Below are positions 1-7,140 of a stretch of DNA of 7,749 nt, one piece after another (position 1 is the stretch's first letter; the number at the start of each line of letters is the position of its first letter). Below the pieces are notes generated by a model. It did no database searches, was not told the origin of the DNA, and saw only the letters and a program-made list of their open reading frames with translations. This DNA is from Elusimicrobia bacterium RIFOXYB2_FULL_48_7 (GTDB lineage: Bacteria > Elusimicrobiota > Endomicrobiia > CG1-02-37-114 > XYA2-FULL-39-19): contig MGVM01000069.1 in NCBI GenBank assembly GCA_001800495.1, positions 401 to 8,149 on the forward strand, read 5' to 3'. The translations under genes were made by a program, and so were the position numbers.

Positions 1-871
1 TGTACTTTGCCGCCAGCAGCACGCCCGCGGCACCGCTGGCGTTGTCATCCGCGCCGGGAGCGCTGTTGTAAGGATCCCCGCTTGTTGAATCATAATGAGC
101 CGTTATTAAAAAAATCTTTTCCGGGCTTGCCAGCCCCGGGAGGGTCGCAATTACATTGTAATTTGTCCTGCCGAAATTTTTAAAAGACTGGGTTGACGTT
201 TGAAGACCGAAAGACTCGAATTGCTGCACCAGGTAATTTTTTGCGTCGTTGCACTTCGGGCTGAAGGAATACCTTGTGCCGATATCCTGGAGCGCCTGGA
301 TACAAGCCGAGAGCTCAGTTTTGCCAATGCTGGAAATGATAGCGGTGATCGTGCTCTGTGCTATTACCCCAAAACTCCTCACCGTTGATTTCCTGAGGCG
401 CTGAGCTTTCAGCCGCTGAGCTGAAACATCCAGAGATTTCTGCCACGGGATGCTTTCAGGAAGCAACCGGAATTTATATTTCACAAGCTCCGGGTTTGCG
501 ATCGTTTCGTCGTCGACCCGGGCTATCGCCTTGTTTCCCGAAGAAAAAACGATTTTAACGGTACCCGAAAGCGCCGCCAGGTCTTTTTCACTTTCAACGC
601 GGAATAACAAATATTTCTGGCCGGCTCCATGCCTGTCCAGAATGGTATACCCCCCCGGGATACCCGAAAGTCCTGTCAGTTCTGCCTCCGGCAAATCCGC
701 GACGGCATAATCGTTGTCGAGGAATATTAACCTGACATTTCCGGAAACCGGCTGAAATGAAGTGCTTATTTTTATGAGAAGGTCATCCCCAAAGGCATGC
801 CCTGAAAGGAAAATCAGCGGCAACAACAAAAGAAGGAATAAAAGCGCGAAACGAGTCCGAGTTTTTTTCAA
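1..871 (-). CDS. Secreted M28-family zinc aminopeptidase, N-terminal 290 residues (3' end outside window)
   Basis: Translating the minus strand from TTG at 871-869 gives 290 codons with no stop before the window edge. Residues 2-8 are basic and residues 9-22 are a leucine-rich hydrophobic core; a likely signal peptidase site follows AFG at 26-28, so export is inferred. Residues 30-160 form a domain I do not recognise, probably beta-rich. From about residue 175 the sequence matches the start of M28 peptidases: IGTRYS at 197-202, NVIATLPG at 239-246, ITAHYDS at 256-262 and PGADDNASG at 272-280. H259 and D275 correspond to zinc ligands and D261 to the Asp beside the metal site. The remaining ligands (Glu, Asp, His) would lie beyond the edge. 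C190 and C207 could form a disulphide. The start overlaps the HD-GYP stop (TTGA) with no clear Shine-Dalgarno, suggesting coupled translation. TTG is the only plausible start, because an in-frame stop lies at 892-890. Family members release N-terminal amino acids from peptides; the substrate here is unknown. Confidence 0.88.
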   Translation of the reverse strand, partial: MKKTRTRFALLFLLLLLPLIFLSGHAFGDDLLIKISTSFQPVSGNVRLIFLDNDYAVADLPEAELTGLSGIPGGYTILDRHGAGQKYLLFRVESEKDLAALSGTVKIVFSSGNKAIARVDDETIANPELVKYKFRLLPESIPWQKSLDVSAQRLKAQRLRKSTVRSFGVIAQSTITAIISSIGKTELSACIQALQDIGTRYSFSPKCNDAKNYLVQQFESFGLQTSTQSFKNFGRTNYNVIATLPGLASPEKIFLITAHYDSTSGDPYNSAPGADDNASGAAGVLLAAKY

Positions 872-2571
872 TGCTTTACTTTCGGGTTTTCAAAATCCGT
901 GAGGTAACTGGAAATGTGTTTTTTCAGTTCCGGGTTGAGGTTGAGAAAAACGATGCCTACTTCAGTTTTTCCATCAGGAGATTCGATCCTGCGCGCCACG
1001 CGCCCCAGTATATCGAAGGAATACTGCTGGAAATTCAGCCTGATCTGCAGGTATGAACCGGGCTGTAAATTGTCCTTTGTCTCGAAGAGTATGCCTGCCG
1101 CGCTGATGTTTTTCGTCTGTGCCTGTTTGAATTCCTCAAGCTTTTTTTCATCGTGGCTGATGGCCGTGTATTCGAACGATAGTTCGGCGGAAATGCGGAC
1201 GTACTCGCGGCGCTCGATCCTGTAAAGCTGCTTCTCTACGAAAACCCGGACAACTTCCTTATCGTACTTGCCTTTTTCACTGTCCTGCCGGAGTATCGCT
1301 ATCGCTTTTTCCGGAGACATGGCAGGCTTGTAGGGCCTGTCGTACGAAACAATCGCATCGTAGACATCAGCAACAGCGATTATCCGCGACTGGATAGGGA
1401 TTGAATCACTTGTCAATCCGGCCGGATAACCGGACCCATCCAGCTTTTCGTGGTGGCTGGCTGCCATCAGCGGCATCTCCCTGAGGTCTGAGGAAGAATA
1501 TATATTGGTCAGGATCTCCTTTGTGTAAACAGTGTGCCGCTTGACGATTTCGTATTCCTCTTTCGTGAATTCGCCGGGCTTCTGGAGAACCGCGTCGGGT
1601 ATGGATATCTTTCCAACGTCATGCAGGATGGCGGCGTACTCAAGCACTTTCAGGTCCTTCTCGGAAAAATCCATCGCTTTCCCTATTGCCACTGAATACT
1701 TGGCAACCCTCTCCGAGTGGCCGCGCGTCACGGGATCCCTGGCATCAATGATGGACGCCATGGTTTTTATGAAACCCATGAACAGGCTTTCCTGGGACTC
1801 GTAGAGCTTCGCGTTCTCGATGGCGACGCCCGCCTGGGCCGCCAGCGCGCCCAGCAGAGATTCGTCGTATTCGCGGAAATGGCCGTTCTTCTTGTTGAGC
1901 ACCTGCAGCACACCGAGGATACCGCCCCTGTGGTCAAACATAGGGGCGCACAGGACATCCCTGGTTTTAAAACCCGTGATCTTGTCTATTTTATCGGACA
2001 TTATGTCGAACCTTTCGTCTTTGTAGGCGTCCCTGACATTGAGCATCTTGCCGGTCTTGGCAACATAACCCGCGATGCCCTTTCCCAGCGGCACCCTTAT
2101 TTCTTTTATCTCAAGGTCCTGGGCAATATAGCTCCACAGTTCCTGGGTGTCGTTGTTAAAAAGGTAAAGAGTGGCCCTTTCAGCATCCATGAGGGAGGCC
2201 GACTGCTCGATGATCAGGTTAAGCAGTTTGTCAAGGCTGGTTTCCTTTGTAAGCTTTCTTGAAATGTCTATGAGCGAGGAGAAACCCGTGAGGATCCTGT
2301 CGAGCGACTCACTGATGTCCTGTATCACCTGCGCCGACCTGATGTCGACGTTCAGCTTCAGGTAACCGGAGCTGATTTTTCCCATCAGTTTCTGGAACCT
2401 GTCGAAGGAGTGTGAAATACGGTAAGTGGTGAAAAAACCGATGACCCCGGAGACAACAACCGCGAGAGCCGCCTGGACAAAATAATTCAGCCCGAGGCGG
2501 GAGGTTGCCAGGAAGACAATCAGGCCGGTTACAACGTAGGAAACAATGAATTTTGTTTTAAAGGACAGCAT
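868..2571 (-). CDS. Membrane GAF-HD-GYP-PilZ protein, predicted c-di-GMP phosphodiesterase
   Basis: The 567-residue protein has two N-terminal hydrophobic segments (about 8-25 and 31-49), a short linker helix, a GAF sensory domain (about 105-255), an HD-GYP domain (about 262-450) and a C-terminal PilZ domain (about 452-560). The HD-GYP signature looks intact: HSERV with H285, the HD pair H317-D318 in ILHDVGK, H346, the run HHEKLDGSGYP at 373-383, and D402 in VADVYD. In this family these residues bind the metal centre that hydrolyses c-di-GMP to pGpG or GMP. The PilZ part has R455-x3-R459 and N488-x-S490-x2-G493, the c-di-GMP-binding signature, so product or substrate feedback is plausible but inferred. 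The GAF ligand is unknown, and no HAMP domain is evident between the membrane helices and GAF. The gene starts 1 nt after the aroE stop and overlaps the peptidase start by 4 nt. The ATG lacks a strong ribosome site, consistent with coupling to aroE. Confidence 0.93.
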   Translation of the reverse strand: MLSFKTKFIVSYVVTGLIVFLATSRLGLNYFVQAALAVVVSGVIGFFTTYRISHSFDRFQKLMGKISSGYLKLNVDIRSAQVIQDISESLDRILTGFSSLIDISRKLTKETSLDKLLNLIIEQSASLMDAERATLYLFNNDTQELWSYIAQDLEIKEIRVPLGKGIAGYVAKTGKMLNVRDAYKDERFDIMSDKIDKITGFKTRDVLCAPMFDHRGGILGVLQVLNKKNGHFREYDESLLGALAAQAGVAIENAKLYESQESLFMGFIKTMASIIDARDPVTRGHSERVAKYSVAIGKAMDFSEKDLKVLEYAAILHDVGKISIPDAVLQKPGEFTKEEYEIVKRHTVYTKEILTNIYSSSDLREMPLMAASHHEKLDGSGYPAGLTSDSIPIQSRIIAVADVYDAIVSYDRPYKPAMSPEKAIAILRQDSEKGKYDKEVVRVFVEKQLYRIERREYVRISAELSFEYTAISHDEKKLEEFKQAQTKNISAAGILFETKDNLQPGSYLQIRLNFQQYSFDILGRVARRIESPDGKTEVGIVFLNLNPELKKHISSYLTDFENPKVKH

Positions 2572-2572
2572 T

Positions 2573-3412
2573 TTATTTCATTGCGGCAAGGAGAGCCCTG
2601 CGCATGGCCTCAACCGGGGCATTTTTATGTGTCCACAAATGGAAGGCGAGGACCCCCTGGTACAAAAGCATGTCCAGTCCTGACAGGAATTTGCAGCCTT
2701 TTTTCCTTGCTTCCTTTATTAAAATGGTCTCGCGGTTATAGACTATATCATAAACAAAAAGCTTCCTGCTTATCAGTTCCGGTGCGACTGGAGAACAGTC
2801 GCCCTTGTGCATTCCGACCGGCGTCGCGTTGACGAGCAAATCGATCTCAGGCATGATCCTGCCTAATTCGGAAGCGCTCCTGACCAATTGCGCGCGGCAG
2901 GCCGGTTTCACGCACTGGAATAACCTGCCGGACCTGTTTATGTCGGTATCGTAGACAAATATTTTATTTATTCCGCTGTGGCCGAGGGTTATGCCTATGG
3001 CTTTTCCGGCCCCGCCGGCCCCGGCAAGGAGCACCTTTTTGCCTGCCACATCAAACCTGCCCTCCAGCGACCTTATAAAACCCGGCCCGTCGGTATTATA
3101 ACCCGACAGTTTCCCGTTATGCGCGACGACGGTGTTTATGGCGCCTATTTTGCTGGCTATGGGGTCGATCCTGTCCACGAATTTCACCGCGGCTTCCTTG
3201 TGCGGAACCGTGATATTGACGCCGCGCAGGCCGAACAGGTGCAGCGATTTCATCGCCGCGCCCAGGTTTTCCGGTGATACTTCGAACGGCAGGTAAAGAT
3301 AATTGAGTTCCAGCGCTTCAAATGCCGCGTTGTGCATGGCTGGCGACAGGGTATGTTTGACGGGATAGCCGAATATTCCAACGAACTTCGTTGAACCGTT
3401 TATGGTGGTCAT
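2573..3412 (-). CDS. aroE: Shikimate dehydrogenase (NADP+)
   Basis: AroE reduces 3-dehydroshikimate to shikimate with NADPH in the chorismate pathway, in the cytosol. The 279 residues match the family's usual length of about 270-290. Visible motifs are GYPVKHTLSPAMHN at 15-28 (shikimate binding), NITVPHK at 66-72 with the catalytic lysine K72, GYNTDG at 104-109 with the catalytic aspartate D108, the glycine-rich nucleotide loop GAGGAGKA at 131-138, NATPVGM at 195-201, and the C-terminal GLDMLLYQG at 245-253. All expected catalytic residues are present. The ATG overlaps the upstream stop as ATGA, and AGGGA at 3422-3426 lies 9 nt before it, so this start is well supported. Its place between a small membrane TPR protein and a c-di-GMP enzyme is not a classical aro cluster. 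The quinate/shikimate YdiB-type paralogue is an alternative, but AroE is more likely for a single biosynthetic copy. Confidence 0.96.
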   Translation of the reverse strand: MTTINGSTKFVGIFGYPVKHTLSPAMHNAAFEALELNYLYLPFEVSPENLGAAMKSLHLFGLRGVNITVPHKEAAVKFVDRIDPIASKIGAINTVVAHNGKLSGYNTDGPGFIRSLEGRFDVAGKKVLLAGAGGAGKAIGITLGHSGINKIFVYDTDINRSGRLFQCVKPACRAQLVRSASELGRIMPEIDLLVNATPVGMHKGDCSPVAPELISRKLFVYDIVYNRETILIKEARKKGCKFLSGLDMLLYQGVLAFHLWTHKNAPVEAMRRALLAAMK

Positions 3413-3945
3413 GAGATGATTTCCCTGATTGTGCTGTAAAAGTAATTCACGGACACTTTAGGGGCGTTTTTCATCTTGTTTTGGATAGTGGCGCACATGT
3501 TTTTTGTTCTTTTATTTCCGGGGCTTTTGGACAATATTCTCGTGCAGTAATAATCCGCCTTTCTGTAATCGTTCTGCACGAAATATACCAGCATCAACTG
3601 TTCCATGGCCACCAGGTTTTCGGGGTCCTCTTGGAGGACGCGTTCGCTTATTTCCCTGGCATGGGCGTATTCGCCCTGATAGTAACAACACCACGCCTGG
3701 TAAAGGCCGCCTTTTACGCTGTGGTCCGAAGGCAGGGCTTTAATGGTATAGGCGCCGTAAAAGACCACCAGGGAAACAAGCACATAAATCATTCCGGTCT
3801 TTTTCCTGTTATAAAGCACCCGCGCATCGTTAAAAAATATCTTCCTCATCCATTTATTTATAATGACAATCAGGCCCGGGTAGTAAAAATACGCCAACCC
3901 CGTCAGGAAAAACATAAATGCCATAAACAACAATAATATTTTCAT
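3409..3945 (-). CDS. Small membrane protein with TPR-like helical repeats
   Basis: I do not recognise a named family for this 178-residue protein. Residues 2-22 are strongly hydrophobic and residues 51-69 form a second predicted membrane helix; the intervening 30-50 region is basic (KWMRK, NRKK) and probably cytoplasmic by the positive-inside rule. Residues 78-108 (YQAWCCYYQGEYAHAREISERVLQEDP region) and 112-143 (LVYFVQNDYRKADYYCTRILSKSP region) each look like one TPR: two helices with the small and aromatic residues at the usual positions and a final Pro. The repeats may sit outside the inner membrane and act in protein contacts. The gene overlaps the GlmU-like stop and the aroE start by 4 nt each (ATGA). 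There is no good Shine-Dalgarno; the closest purine run (3961-3970) is 15 nt away, so coupling to the upstream gene is likely. The partner is unknown. Confidence 0.75.
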   Translation of the reverse strand: MKILLLFMAFMFFLTGLAYFYYPGLIVIINKWMRKIFFNDARVLYNRKKTGMIYVLVSLVVFYGAYTIKALPSDHSVKGGLYQAWCCYYQGEYAHAREISERVLQEDPENLVAMEQLMLVYFVQNDYRKADYYCTRILSKSPGNKRTKNMCATIQNKMKNAPKVSVNYFYSTIREIIS

Positions 3946-5462
3946 AGCGGTTTTATTGAATCCATCCCTTCCGGGTGCGGCAGTATGTACCTGACTTTCT
4001 GGACCCGTCCGGCCTTGTCGGCGATTTTCAACACAAGCTTCCTGATCAGCACCGAGTGCTGGATGAAGTTATCCGGGTCTATCGTCGAACCATAGATGTA
4101 GGAAGTCCCTTTTATCACGCAGTTATCGCCGATTACTACCGGGTGTTCGTCGCTGCCGGTGATGGTGACACCCGTTTCGATTTTCACGTTGCTGCCGATT
4201 TTTGTATTGCCCTTAATTATATCCCCGCTGAATATTTCGGCCCTGTCGCCTATGCGCAGTTCCTGGTGCGGGTATGCCGAGATATGCACATTTTCCCCGA
4301 TGGAGACCTTCTGGCCCAGCATGATATTGCCTTCCAGCACGGCTCTCTTGCCGACCTTGAGCCCGCGGTTGACCCTTACTCCCTTGCCGATATGGCAGCC
4401 CTCTCCTATCGTGATATCAACAGGTATTCCTGTTTCATCCATGCGCAGGATCCTCCGGACGACCTCGGAATCAAGGAAAAAGTTCTCCTCGTCCTCGAAA
4501 GTCAGTATGTCCTTGAGGGTTTCAAAATATTTCGCGCGCAGGATGGCTTCCATTTTTTTCAGTTCGCTCCTGCTGTTGAACCCCAGTAGAGCGTCGGCAA
4601 ACTGGAAACCTCCAGTCTTCGCGTCTTTCGCGTCTTTTGCGTCTTTTTTTATCTCGAAGGATTCAACCCTGTGGCCTGCGTCGTTGAAAATCCTCACGAG
4701 GTCGGTCATGTACAATTCCTTCTGGACATTGTCCGATTTAAGCCTGCCCAGGTATTTTTTCAACAGGTCGTAGCGGAACGCGATCATTCCGGAATCGAAT
4801 TCCCTGTTTTCTAACAACTGCTTCCTCGTAAAATGGTATTCCCTGCCGTGATAAACTATCTTGTGATCCTGGTCCGGCTGCATTTTCAGGATATCTTTTG
4901 CCTGCATTATTTCAGCTACTTTCCGGTAATCGTCGCCCGAATGGCTGCCCGCGGTGTCACGCTCGGGAACCCTCACGATCCTGCCGTACATGTTGAGTTC
5001 CACCGGGCCTTTATATTCGCCGGTAAGCATCATTGCGGCTGAAGAGCTTTTTTCGAAGCGCCTGCGGAACTTGCTGACTAACTCCGCGTCGAGCAGTCCC
5101 GCGTCACCCGGGAAAACATAAAGATTGCTTTTTGCCCCGGCGTTTATTATGCGTGAAACGGCCACCTGCAGGGCGTGGCCCGTGCCTTTCTGTACTTCCT
5201 GGTAAGCAAAAACAGTATTCGGCATGTCTTTAAGAAGGTCGGCGACATCCTGGGCTTTCATGCCGACCACGACCACCTGGTTGGGCGAATTAAGCCCCTT
5301 GCTCGCCGCCTGGCTCACGCGCACCACCGACGGTATACCCCACAGGGCGTGAAGGACTTTCGGGATTTCCGACTTGATCCTTTTTCCACGGCCGCCGGCT
5401 AAAATCACCGAAATACTTTTGTGTTTCGGGTTAAGTTTTTTTGACTTCGCGTTGAAATTCAT
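3942..5462 (-). CDS. GlmU-like nucleotidyltransferase with C-terminal left-handed beta-helix
   Basis: The N-terminal half is a sugar-1-phosphate nucleotidyltransferase of the GlmU type: LAGGRGKRIKSEIPKVLH at 21-38, QKGTGHA at 91-97, PGDAGLL at 118-124 with the metal-binding D120, MYGRIVR at 158-164, KELYMTDLV at 248-256 and GFNSR at 294-298. Residues about 349-460 contain many IG-x4 hexapeptides and should form a left-handed beta-helix. GlmU makes UDP-GlcNAc from GlcNAc-1-P and UTP, and in its other half acetylates GlcN-1-P. Here the acetyltransferase active-site segment of E. coli GlmU (with its catalytic His, H363) is not recognisable, so only the transferase activity is predicted. At the sugar pocket, aligned by eye, the usual Glu and Asn read Q187 and D223, so the sugar may differ. 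At 506 residues it is longer than typical GlmU, owing to insertions around 165-215 and at 272-283. The start follows AAGAGG at 5469-5474 with 6-nt spacing. True GlmU remains possible, so no symbol is given. Confidence 0.82.
   Translation of the reverse strand: MNFNAKSKKLNPKHKSISVILAGGRGKRIKSEIPKVLHALWGIPSVVRVSQAASKGLNSPNQVVVVGMKAQDVADLLKDMPNTVFAYQEVQKGTGHALQVAVSRIINAGAKSNLYVFPGDAGLLDAELVSKFRRRFEKSSSAAMMLTGEYKGPVELNMYGRIVRVPERDTAGSHSGDDYRKVAEIMQAKDILKMQPDQDHKIVYHGREYHFTRKQLLENREFDSGMIAFRYDLLKKYLGRLKSDNVQKELYMTDLVRIFNDAGHRVESFEIKKDAKDAKDAKTGGFQFADALLGFNSRSELKKMEAILRAKYFETLKDILTFEDEENFFLDSEVVRRILRMDETGIPVDITIGEGCHIGKGVRVNRGLKVGKRAVLEGNIMLGQKVSIGENVHISAYPHQELRIGDRAEIFSGDIIKGNTKIGSNVKIETGVTITGSDEHPVVIGDNCVIKGTSYIYGSTIDPDNFIQHSVLIRKLVLKIADKAGRVQKVRYILPHPEGMDSIKPL
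4617..4646 (-). repeat. 9-bp tandem repeat encoding Lys-Asp-Ala units
   Basis: Residues 273-282 of the GlmU-like protein read KDAKDAKDAK, encoded by three near-identical 9-nt units (AAAGACGC followed by A or G). It lies in a predicted surface loop just before the last strand of the nucleotidyltransferase domain. Being a multiple of three, changes in copy number would keep the frame. Confidence 0.85.
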
Positions 5463-5465
5463 TTT

Positions 5466-5783
5466 TTACCTCTTAATATAAAAAAATAATTTTATTCTTT
5501 GCAGCAGCCCGAGCCTGGTATACTTCAAGCCGTAGTGGAACAGGTTGCCCATGTTCTGTTGGCGCACGACTTTCGCGTGAATTTCAATCGGGCGCGTGCC
5601 GCCGGGAAGCTTCATGTCAATCAACAATTCGTGGCCGAGATCAAGGGCTGACTCCGTTTCTATCGCGATGCCGCCGAGGCTGATGTTCACCACGCAGCCC
5701 CTGCCCCTGTTCACTATGGCGTCAGCTGAAAAAATGTCAACCAGGATATCTGAATCCGCCCGTAAATGTTTCCGCTTTGGCAT
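5466..5783 (-). CDS. Stand-alone PilZ domain protein (predicted c-di-GMP receptor)
   Basis: The 105-residue protein is essentially one PilZ domain. R4-x3-R8 (RKHLR) near the N terminus and N33-x-S35-x2-G38 (NISLGG) form the c-di-GMP-binding signature, followed by the expected strands and HYGLKY at 83-88. PilZ proteins bind c-di-GMP and pass the signal to a partner; the output here is not visible. It has no membrane segment or extra domain. The ATG lacks a strong ribosome site; only a weak GGTG lies 4 nt before it, and the start is preceded by hairpin 5802-5824. No longer in-frame start looks convincing. It is the first protein gene after the tRNA and hairpins and ends 3 nt before the GlmU-like gene; its last codons (AAG AGG) supply that gene's ribosome site. 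A second PilZ domain sits at the end of the HD-GYP protein in the same operon. Confidence 0.88.
   Translation of the reverse strand: MPKRKHLRADSDILVDIFSADAIVNRGRGCVVNISLGGIAIETESALDLGHELLIDMKLPGGTRPIEIHAKVVRQQNMGNLFHYGLKYTRLGLLQRIKLFFYIKR
5469..5474 (-). promoter_or_regulatory. Ribosome binding site of the GlmU-like gene, inside the PilZ gene's last codons
   Basis: AAGAGG on the minus strand lies 6 nt before the ATG at 5462-5460 and overlaps the final Lys-Arg codons of the PilZ gene. It supports this start rather than a later one and suggests coupled translation. Confidence 0.75.
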
Positions 5784-5801
5784 TAAACACCATTGTACTT
5801 G

Positions 5802-5824
5802 CTCAAACTTGTCGACAGTTTGAG
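5802..5824 (-). repeat. Hairpin 1 of the array (8-bp perfect stem, 7-nt loop)
   Basis: On the minus strand the arms are CTCAAACT and AGTTTGAG, with loop GTCGACA. It sits 18 nt before the PilZ start codon. No run of T follows, so it is not a classical terminator. Confidence 0.85.
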
Positions 5825-5840
5825 TTTCGTACCATGTTCG

Positions 5841-5863
5841 CTCAATTCTGTTGACGAATTGAG
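5841..5863 (-). repeat. Hairpin 2 of the array (8-bp perfect stem, 7-nt loop)
   Basis: On the minus strand the arms are CTCAATTC and GAATTGAG, with loop GTCAACA. It differs from hairpin 1 in the inner stem, yet both arms change together so pairing is kept. It lies 17 nt downstream of the tRNA 3' end and could mark a processing boundary (inference). Confidence 0.85.
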
Positions 5864-5880
5864 TTTCGCACCTTGCTCAA

Positions 5881-5953
<73 letters not shown>

Positions 5954-5972
5954 GTACCATACCTTGCTCAAC

Positions 5973-5993
5973 CCCAACTTGTCGACAGTTGGG
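5973..5993 (-). repeat. Hairpin 3 of the array (7-bp perfect stem, 7-nt loop), upstream of the tRNA
   Basis: On the minus strand the arms are CCCAACT and AGTTGGG, with loop GTCGACA, identical to the loop of hairpin 1. It would form about 14 nt into the predicted transcript and ends 19 nt before the tRNA 5' end. Confidence 0.85.
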
Positions 5994-6013
5994 ATTTCGT
6001 ACCATACTCAAAA

Positions 6014-6042
6014 AATATACTAAAATTATCCTTTAAAGTCAA
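6014..6042 (-). promoter_or_regulatory. Sigma70-type promoter for the tRNA/PilZ operon
   Basis: On the minus strand TTGACT (6042-6037) is followed by a 17-nt spacer and TATATT (6019-6014). Spacing is optimal and the boxes differ from consensus by one base each. Transcription would start near 6008-6007, so that the first hairpin lies in the leader. Confidence 0.8.
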
Positions 6043-6068
6043 TTTAATGCCCCCGTGAAGCCACAGGA

Positions 6069-6080
6069 CACCCGCGGGTG
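6069..6080. promoter_or_regulatory. 12-nt perfect palindrome between divergent promoters
   Basis: CACCCGCGGGTG is its own reverse complement. It lies in the 51-nt gap between the two -35 boxes, 13 nt upstream of the prs -35. It could be an operator for a dimeric regulator, but nothing in the window names one; a chance GC-rich palindrome cannot be excluded. Confidence 0.4.
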
Positions 6081-6093
6081 CCGGAAGGCCGGG

Positions 6094-6122
6094 TTGACTT
6101 TTCGAACTTTTTTAGGTAAAAT
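6094..6122 (+). promoter_or_regulatory. Sigma70-type promoter for prs-rplY
   Basis: TTGACT at 6094-6099, a 17-nt spacer and TAAAAT at 6117-6122. Transcription would start near 6129, giving an AT-rich leader of about 46 nt before the prs ATG. Confidence 0.8.
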
Positions 6123-6157
6123 TGTGTTTCAACAATATAATTATAAAAAAATTAAAT

Positions 6158-6164
6158 AAAAGGA
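6158..6164 (+). promoter_or_regulatory. Ribosome binding site of prs
   Basis: AAAAGGA ends 10 nt before the ATG at 6175, slightly long spacing but the only good purine-rich match upstream of the start. Confidence 0.6.
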
Positions 6165-6174
6165 CCACGGGAAA

Positions 6175-7119
6175 ATGAAAAACGATATAAAGATATTTTC
6201 GGGAAGCGCCAACCCTGAGCTGGCGAAATCTATCGCAAAAGAACTTAAAGCCGAACCCGGCAAGATTTTTGTCAGCAGGTTCGCGGACGGCGAGATCCGC
6301 GTCAAAATAGATGAAAACGTACGCGGCAAGGACTGTTTCATCATCCAGCCCACGTGCCCCCCGGTAAACGACCATATAATGGAATTATTGATAATAATGG
6401 ACGCGCTTATGCGGGCTTCCGCCAAAAGAATCACTCCTGTTCTGCCCTATTACGGGTACGCCCGGCAGGACAGGAAAGCCGAGCCCCGGGTTCCCATAAC
6501 AGCAAAAATAGTGGCGAACCTTATAACGGCCTGCGGCGCCGACAGGATACTGGCGATGGACCTGCACGCCGGCCAGATACAGGGATTTTTCGACATTCCC
6601 GTCGACCACCTTTACGCCAACCCTGTTTTCCTGCATTATTTCAAAAGCAAAAATTACGTGAGCAAAAAACACGAGCTTTGCGTGGTATCTCCTGATGCCG
6701 GCGGAGTGGAACGCGCCAGGGCCTTTGCCAAGCGGCTCGAGGCAAGCCTTGTGATTATAGACAAGAGAAGGCCGGCCCCGAACCAGTCGTCAATAATGCA
6801 CATAATCGGCGACGTGAAAGGCAAAACAGCCGTTGTACTTGACGACCTCATTGACACGGGCGGATCGCTGATAAACGCGGCTAACGCCCTCAAGAAAGAA
6901 GGCGCCTGCAGGGTGCTTGCATCCTGCTCCCACGGCGTGCTTTCGGGCGACGCCATTGAAAGGATAGAAAAATCGTCCATCGAAAAGCTGATAATAACGG
7001 ATTCCATACCCTTGAGAAGAAAATCCGATAAAATAACCGTGCTGTCCGTCGGCAGGCTGCTGGCTGACGCCATAAGAAGGATCCATAACGAAGAATCAGT
7101 AAGCACGCTGTTTGTATAA
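6175..7119 (+). CDS. prs: Ribose-phosphate pyrophosphokinase (PRPP synthetase)
   Basis: Prs transfers pyrophosphate from ATP to ribose 5-phosphate to make PRPP, the precursor of purines, pyrimidines, histidine, tryptophan and NAD, in the cytosol. At 314 residues it has the usual length of class I bacterial enzymes (about 310-320) and all main motifs: FSGSANPELA at 8-17, SRFADGEIRVKI at 34-45, the ATP-site loop YGYARQDRK at 93-101, DLHAGQIQGFF at 129-139 with the catalytic histidine H131, VSPDAGG at 171-177, the catalytic-loop residues KRR at 197-199, and the PRPP-binding loop VVLDDLIDTGGS at 220-231. No key residue is missing. The start fits the family N terminus and has a purine-rich site upstream. 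It has its own predicted promoter, diverges from the tRNA/PilZ operon, and is followed after 72 nt by the L25 gene, a pairing known from Bacillus and others. Confidence 0.98.
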   Translation: MKNDIKIFSGSANPELAKSIAKELKAEPGKIFVSRFADGEIRVKIDENVRGKDCFIIQPTCPPVNDHIMELLIIMDALMRASAKRITPVLPYYGYARQDRKAEPRVPITAKIVANLITACGADRILAMDLHAGQIQGFFDIPVDHLYANPVFLHYFKSKNYVSKKHELCVVSPDAGGVERARAFAKRLEASLVIIDKRRPAPNQSSIMHIIGDVKGKTAVVLDDLIDTGGSLINAANALKKEGACRVLASCSHGVLSGDAIERIEKSSIEKLIITDSIPLRRKSDKITVLSVGRLLADAIRRIHNEESVSTLFV

Positions 7120-7140
7120 AAATTTTAGATAAAGGAGCTC

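Noticed and set aside
200..710. Plus-strand open frames of 62 and 86 residues
   Set aside because: They are shadows of the M28 peptidase gene, whose signal peptide and zinc motifs fix the coding strand.
1717..2262. Plus-strand 181-residue open frame
   Set aside because: It lies wholly antisense to the GAF and HD-GYP coding region, which has clear motifs. No ribosome site or recognisable domain.
3975..4773. Two overlapping plus-strand 204-residue open frames
   Set aside because: Both are antisense to the beta-helix half of the GlmU-like gene and have no recognisable domain.
5810..5816. GTCGAC-centred palindromes as operators of a DNA-binding dimer
   Set aside because: The half-sites change sequence between copies while keeping pairing, which fits a folded RNA better than a fixed recognition sequence. 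Not fully excluded.
6112..7106. Several minus-strand open frames of 87-150 residues
   Set aside because: They are antisense to prs, which carries every family motif.
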